A stretch of DNA of 64,000 nucleotides. It comes from Teredinibacter haidensis. Lineage in GTDB: Bacteria > Pseudomonadota > Gammaproteobacteria > Pseudomonadales > Cellvibrionaceae. Of this stretch, positions 52,514 to 60,663 are shown in pieces. A program made the position numbers and the translations under genes. The DNA is taken from NCBI RefSeq assembly GCF_014211975.1, contig NZ_CP060084.1, forward strand, positions 4,661,001-4,725,000. The letters run 5' to 3'. The number at the start of each line of letters is the position of its first letter. The stretch's first letter is position 1. The notes below the pieces were generated by a model, which made no database searches, had not been told where the DNA came from, and was given only the letters and a program-made list of their open reading frames with translations.

Positions 52514-54574
52514 TTATTTACCGTTAGGTTTCAGTGCTTGAATAAGACCTTTTTCTGTATCTAAAAGAAAATGATTGTCGGGAGCACCGGTTTCGAATCC
52601 GTCGAGGATGGTTAGTACTTGGCTCAATTGCTGGCGTAGTTTGCTAATGTGCGGCAGTTCTTCGGCCGTGAAATTTTCAGAGTTGGTATTGTCATTGTAT
52701 ATTTGGTTGAGTAAGCGATACTCAGCCAAACGTTTCGGAGCAATATCTTGCAAGGCTAGGCTCCCTGCATTGCGCAGGCGATAGAAGTCGACGCCAATAT
52801 CCATGCCTGTCCAGTCACCGAAATTATGTAAAGAGCGGCCAGCCTTTTCCGCATTTTTCTGAGCGCGCTCGCTTGCCTGATGCCATTCGGGCGATGTTAA
52901 AATCGACTCCCAGGCGATATCGCCATTGTCGGCAAAGGCTTCCGGTGTTCCCCTCCATTGAGATAAAACCAAAAGTTGTTTTCCGGTTAGTTCGAAAACG
53001 CTGTTTCGTAGGTGTTGAGGCCACTCGTTTGGAATAAATCGTTGTCGGGTCAGCTCGCGAATGTGCCAGTCCGTAAACTCACGGTAGGTTTTTGAGTCGA
53101 GAATGGCGTGGTTCCACAATCTGTCAGGGTCTGTCCGCTGCAGTGTTTTATACTCCGCCTCATAGTGCTCGAATAATTCATCGAAACGGGGTACTTCTTC
53201 GATCTGGATGGTTTCAACTTCTATCTGGTGATTATTCCTCAGTGTTATTAATTTATAGGCAGGACGGTAGGCAGCGATGCTGGGCGCCTGAATATTGAAT
53301 AGCGTTTTCCCTGCGGGTGTGCGAATAACGCTGGTGTCATTCATATGCATATGGCCACCGATGTGAACCTTAATCCCCATGTTTGCCAACAGCTGACCTG
53401 TCTTGTCTTCTGGCTTGCGGCGCAATTGATGTGTGTGTTTGCCAAAAGTATTCGCCATGGTGCTTGACTGGTCGTCGTAAAATTCCGCCATTGGAAAGTG
53501 GCTGAAGGCAATCAGCACTTTGTTTTGAGACGATGCTCGCTGCACGACATCGCCTATCCAGTTCATTACATGGGTTTTGTGAGTAAACATTTTGTTGTAA
53601 CCGGCGTTTCCAGAACTTTCAAATTGTTTATCCTCGTTCGGAATGTAAACATTGGCATCGATGGCCAGTAGCCAAAGCCCTGGGACGGGTTCCACCAGAT
53701 AGCTGCTGTCGGGTACCTGTGTACAATCGGTAAAACCCTTTTGTTTGAATTTTCCACCACTGCCCTGCTTGCAAATTTCGTATTGCCGAAGAGACAGTTT
53801 CGATCGCGCCAACGCGTGTTTATATTGATAAGGCTTTACCTTGTTGTCGCTATAAGGTGTTTCCCAGTAGCGGTAGTCAGCTTGCGGATAGAAACCATAC
53901 GGAGCTAAAAAGTGCATAACATCGTGGTAACCCGAATGCTGAACCATTTCGTTACAAATGGTATTCAGCGTATGACGGGTTTTTATTCGCGCCACACTAC
54001 CCCGATATTCGTTGCATTCGGCCATGCCGCGACTAAAAATTCTCTGTTCGTAACCGGCTACCCCGAGAAAATCGGTTTCACCTCCGGGCGAATTAACCGG
54101 CCTGACGGGATCATGGTTTCCCGTTGTCGCAAAAAACGTAATACCGTACTGCTGACGATAAGATTCAAGGATCTTAGCGAGTCCACGCAAGTGAATGGGC
54201 TGCCCATCGTCGCTAAAGTCTCCCGGAAGGACGACGTAAGTGATACCGCGTGCGGCGACATCGTCCAACGCAGCCAGCAGCGCAAAATAATTTTCATTGA
54301 ATAGTCGGGTCGAGTTCAGTTCAGCAGATAGGCTGCGGATTGTTGCGTATCTTCCACTCTTGCTATTTAACAAACCTCTAAAAGCGCCTTCGGGAAAATT
54401 CGCATAAATATCGTGAAAATGAACGTCGGGCATAAACGCGATACGCAGGCCATTTAATGGTGAACTTTTGTCCGCGTTCGCGGTGGTGAGGCTTACCCAA
54501 GAGACTAGCCCGGTAAGAATAAGGTAAGAGATTAGCCGAACGATTGTTGTTTTCAGTTTAAATAGAAAGTGCAT
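52514..54574 (-). CDS. secreted calcineurin-like metallophosphoesterase
   Basis: A 686-residue protein with a signal peptide (LISYLILTGLVSWVSL, cleavage after ANA). It has the metal-binding motifs in order: FMPDVHFHD, PGDFSDDG, TTGNHDP, FSHFPM, and GGHMHMND. A large C-terminal region of about 250 residues is helical and unassigned. It probably hydrolyses a phosphoester or phosphodiester in the periplasm. It lies 74 bases downstream of the TonB receptor on the same strand, suggesting substrate processing linked to that receptor. Confidence 0.87.
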   Translation of the reverse strand: MHFLFKLKTTIVRLISYLILTGLVSWVSLTTANADKSSPLNGLRIAFMPDVHFHDIYANFPEGAFRGLLNSKSGRYATIRSLSAELNSTRLFNENYFALLAALDDVAARGITYVVLPGDFSDDGQPIHLRGLAKILESYRQQYGITFFATTGNHDPVRPVNSPGGETDFLGVAGYEQRIFSRGMAECNEYRGSVARIKTRHTLNTICNEMVQHSGYHDVMHFLAPYGFYPQADYRYWETPYSDNKVKPYQYKHALARSKLSLRQYEICKQGSGGKFKQKGFTDCTQVPDSSYLVEPVPGLWLLAIDANVYIPNEDKQFESSGNAGYNKMFTHKTHVMNWIGDVVQRASSQNKVLIAFSHFPMAEFYDDQSSTMANTFGKHTHQLRRKPEDKTGQLLANMGIKVHIGGHMHMNDTSVIRTPAGKTLFNIQAPSIAAYRPAYKLITLRNNHQIEVETIQIEEVPRFDELFEHYEAEYKTLQRTDPDRLWNHAILDSKTYREFTDWHIRELTRQRFIPNEWPQHLRNSVFELTGKQLLVLSQWRGTPEAFADNGDIAWESILTSPEWHQASERAQKNAEKAGRSLHNFGDWTGMDIGVDFYRLRNAGSLALQDIAPKRLAEYRLLNQIYNDNTNSENFTAEELPHISKLRQQLSQVLTILDGFETGAPDNHFLLDTEKGLIQALKPNGK

Positions 54575-54648
54575 GATTAAACGGAGACATCCTGACAGGG
54601 ACGGAGAAAAGAGCAGGCGTCACGATTGACTAAACCTGCCCCAAAAAC

Positions 54649-57600
54649 TTAGAAATTGGCTCTTACACCCAGGGAGTACCGGCTGCCCGAGACTTCATAC
54701 ATGGTCGGGAATGAAGGGTCCATGGTGTAACCTTGAGTCGCTTCATCGGTAATGTTAATGCCTTCCAGTGACACTTTTACAGTGTCCGTAATTTGGTAGC
54801 CAATGGATATATCCATTTGACCGTAAGCATCGCGATATACGGGGTACATATCACGCTCGATACGATCGACATATTTGTCCTTGTAGTTATAGGACAGACG
54901 GGCATCGAACACATCGTTCTCGTAGTAAAATGTCATGTTGTACGTGTTTTCTGCGAGGCCTTCCGGTGGTGTGGAAATCCCCAGGTCCGATTCTCCCGTT
55001 AGCGAATTATCGAGCATGGTGTAGTTGGCATTAACGCCGAAGCCATCAAGCCGATCGCTAAACATGTTTAAAGGGAACATGGCGACTAACTCTATTCCGG
55101 AAACATCATAAGAACCATCGACATTAACTTTTTGATAGACTTCAAAGTCGTATACGCCATCGAGAGTGCCGTTGTCATTATACTTTGTGACATCTGGAAC
55201 TATATCTGTCAGTGTTTCACGCACAACGCCCTCGATTTTTTTCTCGAAGTAAGATGCAGCCAAAATACCCCCACTTTCCAGATAGTATTCGAGCCCGAGC
55301 TCCCATTGGTCCGCGTAGGTGGGTTTTAGATCGGGGTTACCATCACGGTATTTAAATTCATTAACACTGACGCTACGCTTATAGGCTATATCACTCAGTG
55401 CTGGTCGAATTAATGTTTTCGATGCGGCGGCGCGCACTAGCATTTCGGGTTGAATAGCGAGACTCATATTAAGGCTTGGCAATAGATCGCTGTAGCTGCC
55501 CTTCTTTGACACAGGCTCCGAAGTGTAGCCTGTTGATCCGTCGGAGTTTTGTACCTGGTGATAGCCGAAAGACAATACCGAGCTATCGACAAAGCGGGCA
55601 CCGGCATTGATGGTTGCTGGCATATCGGCAATATCGAATTCAAAATCTGTCATCGCGTAGAGGCTGAGCACTTCTTCATCAACGCGGTAATACTGGTCTG
55701 CTTCGTAATCGACATGAAAGCCGTCGTAACGGAATTCCTTGCGTGCGTAGGCGTTAGACACCTGGGCCCAGGAGGGACTGTAGGGCAGCTCCGGCAAATA
55801 GTTTCCACCGGGCACTAGATCTGAAATCTGTGTCAGTTCACTATCTCGAAGTGTACGTACTCCCGACCAACTGTTGTCCCCTTCGCTAGGGCCCTTGACT
55901 TGATGGGTTCCCTGATCGCGTTCCTTGGATTTATCGGTATAGCGTATGCCAAACTGCACATCGGCGAGCGCTGGGAGAAATGACAAATTCAGGTCACGGC
56001 GAAAATCCAGTTGCGCCGCATATTTGTCATCACTAATTTCCTCGAGACGCACTTCGTAAAAATCGAAAAGATACGCTTCCGGTGATTGGTACATGTCGAT
56101 AGTATTAGGGTTATCACTGAATATTGTCTCGCCCCCCTTGCCGGTGTAGCGTGTTCGCGAAGGCGCATAGGCGGTGTGCTTTAAGTTGGTAATGTCGGCC
56201 AACTTTTCGGCACCGGAATATCCCAGTAAGCCGCTGATATCCCAAGCCGTAACATGCCAATCCATTGTTACGCTGTACTGTTGGTAATCTGTTTTGTTCA
56301 CGCGTTCTTTGCTTAGGAATTCGTGCTGGGTCAGTGCATAGGATACATCGTTCAGAACTGTAATTCCGTGCTCGGAAAGTGTGGAGCCGTCATAGCCGTG
56401 AATGACTTCCAAGGTGCTGGGGCTGGAAGCAGAATAGGCTGCCGCGTCGTATTCGTCTTCGGTCGTATCATAGCCACCGAGCATCGCATCAAAACTTAAT
56501 ACAAACTCATTGCTCGGTTTGTATTGCAGTGATGTTGTTGCTCCCCATTTGTCCTGGTCATTCAGGTAAGCGCGATCACCTACTTTGTCGATAAATACCA
56601 CTCGGCTGGTTTCGTCACTGTCAAATCTATCGTTAATGACAATGCCGGTATCTCGTTCGAGTACGTCTGCGGCCTGATCTGATTGCGCCTGTTTGGAATC
56701 GGATCCAGATTTTTCCAGCCAGCGTGAAAGTGGACGAAAGTTAATGCCCGAATTGGAATCTGTGCGATTGGTTCGTTTTGAGCTGGAAAACGATACAAGG
56801 CCACCCCAGTCACCAAATGTTTCGCTGGCAAGAAATGCAAAATTGGGATCGATTTCTTCAGAGGTTGAATTATATGCGCCTTCGGCGGAGACGATAAATT
56901 TACCTTGGTCGTAATCGAAGGGGCGCGCTGTAGAAATAAGCACCGACCCGGCAATACCTCCCTCTTCGTCGGCGGCGGAGGGGGATTTTTGAACGGTAAC
57001 ACTTTGAATGATTTCGGATGCGAAAATATCGAACTCAATGTCACGGCCCCCGCTACCCGACGCCGTTGCAACGCCATTTATCGAAACGTGCGTAAATTCG
57101 GTAGGCAGGCTACGAACATTAACTTTGGTTCCCAGCCCCTTGTTGCGTTCGATTGTCACGCCAGGCATACGCTGTAATGCCTCGGCCAAATTTTGTTCGG
57201 GAAAGTCAGCGATATCAGAGGCAACTACTGAATCTGAAAAACCGATATTATTGCGCTTTAGGTCTACCGCCTGCTTGAGGCTTTCGCCATAACTTCCTGT
57301 TACAACAACCTCTTCAATCAGGTTTTCCTCAGATACACCATCAGCGTAAACTGCGGCGGAATTGCCCATTATCGCTGTAATCATAGCAATAAGACGTGAT
57401 AGCTTCTTTTTCTTGATATTCACTTCGTGATCCTCATTCGGCGGTCTTTTTTCAACCGCGATTGTCAGAATCCGACTACTGCTAAAGACAGGTTTCAATC
57501 CAGTTCCATTGAGCAATATGGCAATCGCTTCATCGATTGAATAATCGCCTTTGAGTCTATTGGCATAAATTCCGCTGACTCGATTAACCGGAAATAAAAC

Positions 57601-57897
57601 CTGCAATTCAGCTTGTTGAGCAAAGTGATTTAGGCTTTGCGTAGCCGGTTGCTTGTCGATATCGAAGTGATAAAAAGTTTGTCTGCTTTCCGAAGCGCGG
57701 ACGGCAGACAATGGATACAGTACCAGCATTAACAGTAGCCATTTGCTTAATACACCGGCGATATCACGATTAGTTTCTTTAAAAAAACGAGGTTTAACCG
57801 CCGTCAAAAAAACATATCGTCGGATAAGACAACTGAGGATGAATAATCTGCCAGTTAAATTTTTATGAACTTTGTGTGTGAGAATAAGAAGGTACAT
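54649..57897 (-). CDS. TonB-dependent receptor with STN signalling domain
   Basis: An outer-membrane transporter of up to 1082 residues. A first signal segment (WLLLMLVLYPLSAVRA) precedes an STN domain (FDIDKQPATQSLNHFAQQ, LLNGTGL). A second, signal-peptide-like stretch follows (KKKKLSRLIAMITAIMG, ending AVYADG). Then come the TonB box-like EEVVVTGSYG, the plug (LQRMPGVTIERNKG, SVTVQKSPSAADEEGG) and the beta-barrel ending in Phe. The true start is uncertain; ATG 57897 gives a long leader. FecI/FecR-type genes upstream show control by surface signalling. Confidence 0.92.
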   Translation of the reverse strand: MYLLILTHKVHKNLTGRLFILSCLIRRYVFLTAVKPRFFKETNRDIAGVLSKWLLLMLVLYPLSAVRASESRQTFYHFDIDKQPATQSLNHFAQQAELQVLFPVNRVSGIYANRLKGDYSIDEAIAILLNGTGLKPVFSSSRILTIAVEKRPPNEDHEVNIKKKKLSRLIAMITAIMGNSAAVYADGVSEENLIEEVVVTGSYGESLKQAVDLKRNNIGFSDSVVASDIADFPEQNLAEALQRMPGVTIERNKGLGTKVNVRSLPTEFTHVSINGVATASGSGGRDIEFDIFASEIIQSVTVQKSPSAADEEGGIAGSVLISTARPFDYDQGKFIVSAEGAYNSTSEEIDPNFAFLASETFGDWGGLVSFSSSKRTNRTDSNSGINFRPLSRWLEKSGSDSKQAQSDQAADVLERDTGIVINDRFDSDETSRVVFIDKVGDRAYLNDQDKWGATTSLQYKPSNEFVLSFDAMLGGYDTTEDEYDAAAYSASSPSTLEVIHGYDGSTLSEHGITVLNDVSYALTQHEFLSKERVNKTDYQQYSVTMDWHVTAWDISGLLGYSGAEKLADITNLKHTAYAPSRTRYTGKGGETIFSDNPNTIDMYQSPEAYLFDFYEVRLEEISDDKYAAQLDFRRDLNLSFLPALADVQFGIRYTDKSKERDQGTHQVKGPSEGDNSWSGVRTLRDSELTQISDLVPGGNYLPELPYSPSWAQVSNAYARKEFRYDGFHVDYEADQYYRVDEEVLSLYAMTDFEFDIADMPATINAGARFVDSSVLSFGYHQVQNSDGSTGYTSEPVSKKGSYSDLLPSLNMSLAIQPEMLVRAAASKTLIRPALSDIAYKRSVSVNEFKYRDGNPDLKPTYADQWELGLEYYLESGGILAASYFEKKIEGVVRETLTDIVPDVTKYNDNGTLDGVYDFEVYQKVNVDGSYDVSGIELVAMFPLNMFSDRLDGFGVNANYTMLDNSLTGESDLGISTPPEGLAENTYNMTFYYENDVFDARLSYNYKDKYVDRIERDMYPVYRDAYGQMDISIGYQITDTVKVSLEGINITDEATQGYTMDPSFPTMYEVSGSRYSLGVRANF

Positions 57898-57905
57898 CGT
57901 CGACT

Positions 57906-58979
57906 TTACTGAGCGCTACTGTTGTCATTTTTTGTTAATAAAACCGTGTTATTGTTTGTGGTTGTGACATTAATATTAAAACCGATTTTCAGTAGATCGA
58001 GCATCGCTTGAGTTTCCCCTGCTTTGAAATATCCGCCAACTTGCAGGTTGGCCAGCTCTGGGTCTTGAATTAGAATCTTTAAATCGGTATAGCGCGAAAT
58101 TTCGTGAACAACCTCATCGAGAGGCGTATCGACAAACGACAACATACCCTTCTGCCAGGATAATTCGCGCTCGATTTCTTCATCCTCTACCTCGATGATA
58201 TTGTTCACGACTGAATCGTCGAAGCGTAATTTTTGACCGGCGATAACCGCCACTATATTTTTCTTCACGTTGATTTTTTTAGGAGGATGCGAAGAATCTT
58301 TAACGTCTTCGATTTTTGTTTTTGAATTGGCGACCTTTACTTTACCTTCTGTAACCACCAGGTCGGTTACACCTTTGCTATATTTTACATTAAACGCTGT
58401 CCCCACTGCGGTAATTGAACCTTTGCCAACATAAACGATAAAGGGGCGTTCGGTGTTTTTGGTTACATTAAAGTGAGCTTCTCCCTCTAGCAGATAAATT
58501 GCTCGCTCCTTGTTTGAGTAAGCAACGTCGACTTTAGATGCGGTATTGAGGTTTATACTTGAGCCGTCGGCGAGTTGAAACGTTTGGATTTCGCCGACCA
58601 TAGTTTCAATTTGAGCGATAATATTCTCGGCTCCGATTTTAGTATCCGTATCGGAAGGAATAAAAGCGAAAATTAGCGCGGCAACGAAGATAGATGCTGC
58701 GATGGCAGAAGGAAGCAGTTTTGATACGGATATAGATAGGCGATTGGATGGCGGGGGTTTATGAAGCTTGCTGCCCGTATGTGCCTTGAGAAGATCAAGC
58801 TTACCCCATAGGCGTGCCAATGCAATAAATTCGCGCTTATGGCTTCGATTTATTGAGATCCATTCCGCTAGCTCGCGACGCTCTGCACCGTTCAATTCAC
58901 GCTGATCGATTTTTATAATCCACTCCGCAGCATCCTGCTGTATAGCGCTCTTGCTTTTAAATTTCTTTACCTGATTCAT
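57906..58979 (-). CDS. FecR-type sigma regulator
   Basis: A 357-residue inner-membrane regulator. The N-terminal DUF4880-like part (AAEWIIKIDQRELNGAERRELAEW, quoted in part as QRELNGAERRELAEW) precedes a single membrane span (LLPSAIAASIFVAALIFAF). The periplasmic FecR domain follows (FQLADGSSINLNTASKVDV, GEAHFNVTKN, VGTAFNVKY). A C-terminal region contacts STN domains. It overlaps the sigma gene by four bases and ends eight bases before the receptor. Confidence 0.92.
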   Translation of the reverse strand: MNQVKKFKSKSAIQQDAAEWIIKIDQRELNGAERRELAEWISINRSHKREFIALARLWGKLDLLKAHTGSKLHKPPPSNRLSISVSKLLPSAIAASIFVAALIFAFIPSDTDTKIGAENIIAQIETMVGEIQTFQLADGSSINLNTASKVDVAYSNKERAIYLLEGEAHFNVTKNTERPFIVYVGKGSITAVGTAFNVKYSKGVTDLVVTEGKVKVANSKTKIEDVKDSSHPPKKINVKKNIVAVIAGQKLRFDDSVVNNIIEVEDEEIERELSWQKGMLSFVDTPLDEVVHEISRYTDLKILIQDPELANLQVGGYFKAGETQAMLDLLKIGFNINVTTTNNNTVLLTKNDNSSAQ

Positions 58980-59602
58980 TTTTTTATTTTAGTGTCGTAC
59001 GAATGTCGTGGATTTTGAAGGTGGGTGTGTCGAACAGGTGGTTGCTCTGCTATGTCGAGATGGCCGAGTTTCTGCAACTCATTTTTGCACTCGATCAAAC
59101 CCTTGGCTAAGTGCTTGTCTACAGTGCTTACCGTAATGTTGAGTTTTGTGGCTATTTCCCCGTTCGAAAGGCCATCAATTTTCTTGAGTTTGAACACGCG
59201 CTGGCACTGCGGTGGCAGTCGATCGACAATCTCACAAAAATGTTCAAAACGCTGCTCTTGTTCGACTAGTTCGTCAAGGCTTATGCTGCTGTTTATGTGA
59301 TCGAGGTCTGCATCCTCGATCTGATCCGTTAGCCGATGACTTGCCCGCGAGCGTTTATTTAGAGATAAGTTACGAGCAACTTTGTACATAAAGGCCTTTG
59401 GAGACTCGATGTCTTCGGTGTTTCCTCGTTCGGCGATTTTTACAAAAACATCCTGCAGAATATCGTCAGCATCTTGATCGCTACAGAAATAGGAGGCCAC
59501 ATAGTGGTGAATGCTCTTAAAGTTCGCAAGAAAAACACCAGTGAGAGAGCCTGGATTTTCTTCCTCCTGAAGGGAAATATCTTCCTTCTCTAAATACTGC
59601 AT
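58976..59602 (-). CDS. ECF sigma factor, FecI-like
   Basis: A 208-residue sigma-70 family factor. Region 2 includes YFCSDQDADDILQDVFVKI and ESPKAFMYKVARNL. Region 4 includes LPPQCQRVFKLKKIDGLSNG and NITVSTVDKHLAKGL. I choose ATG 59602 (MQYLEKE), with GGAG eight bases upstream; the longer frame to 59656 has no ribosome binding site. It is the first gene of the FecI-FecR-receptor-phosphoesterase set. Confidence 0.9.
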   Translation of the reverse strand: MQYLEKEDISLQEEENPGSLTGVFLANFKSIHHYVASYFCSDQDADDILQDVFVKIAERGNTEDIESPKAFMYKVARNLSLNKRSRASHRLTDQIEDADLDHINSSISLDELVEQEQRFEHFCEIVDRLPPQCQRVFKLKKIDGLSNGEIATKLNITVSTVDKHLAKGLIECKNELQKLGHLDIAEQPPVRHTHLQNPRHSYDTKIKK

Positions 59603-59763
59603 GAGGGGAACTCCAAAGCAGGGGCTTACGTTTATTAATAATATGAATTCGAGCAATGGCTGAATTGGCGTGAGCGTTCTGCTGAGACAACAAACTTTGT
59701 AAGGGTACTGACTTATAGTTGCAATAATATGACGGAAGCTTGCTCGTATACCGAAAAATGGGT

Positions 59764-59961
59764 TTACGGTCTGAAAAAGCTATTTCCCGGCTCTGGAATT
59801 GGAATCATGCTCTCCATAGACGCTCGATACTCCACTTTCTCCAACTTGTGCTGCTTAACAATATGGGTGTATTGGTTTGGTCGGGAATCATAATGATTTG
59901 AATTATGACAGTGACGTGTTGGAAAGTTTTGTTCATCAATAGTAGGGCTATTTCTAGTCAT
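59764..59961 (-). CDS. possible small protein of 65 residues
   Basis: ATG 59961 follows a purine-rich GAGGAGG at short distance. The product is His/Asn/Pro-rich and has no recognisable domain. It lies about 160 bases upstream of the sigma gene. The ribosome binding site is the only support. Confidence 0.25.
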   Translation of the reverse strand: MTRNSPTIDEQNFPTRHCHNSNHYDSRPNQYTHIVKQHKLEKVEYRASMESMIPIPEPGNSFFRP

Positions 59962-60663
59962 TTTCCTCCTCTTCATTAGTGAGCAGTTTAGAAAAGTGAT
60001 AATTCAGTTCTAATGCCTACGGCTTAAGACGGTATGGTGGCTCTACATAAAATCTTGCTACGTGCGGCCTGTTTCTTCTTTTGTGAGCCTGTGGTCTGGT
60101 CAATAATGAGCTGGGATTGACGTTGCTGATGGGGTTTTTTATGACTCTCTCGGTAAACCACTAAAATGCGCAGGTTATTTATAGGCGGGATGAAATAGAT
60201 TAATTCCTAATTGGATGCTTTTGACGAAATATTGAGTTGAATTGATGCCAAGTTAATCGATTACATGCAAATATTTTAAGGCTTGCTACTTTTGTCTAAT
60301 TTCAATTTCCTGTTCTTTATCCTATAGTCATATGGTCAAAAAGACAATAAGAATAAAAATAATTGGGAAGTCTTTGTGTCCTACGCTTGCAGTCGCATGG
60401 ATGTGTTGCTACCTCGTACTTACCCATATTTATCGCTATTACTTTAGGGGAAATTTTGGTGTTGCCGGATTATGAAAATGTAATCCTGTAGCGATTATTT
60501 GGTCTGGTTTCCAGTGAAATCATTTTTGGCCAGTCGGTGTGCCGCTCGGTTTTAACTGCACCGATAAATAAAATCCCTAGCACGACATTTCTTTTGTGCG
60601 CTCACCTGCGCCCGATTTGGAATGGTTTTAATAACGCATAACTCACTTCATGGGAAATTTAAA
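59962..60663. other. intergenic region before the xylanase gene
   Basis: About 700 bases, AT-rich, between divergent genes. It contains no recognisable gene or RNA and presumably holds the promoter of the esterase-xylanase. Confidence 0.5.
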
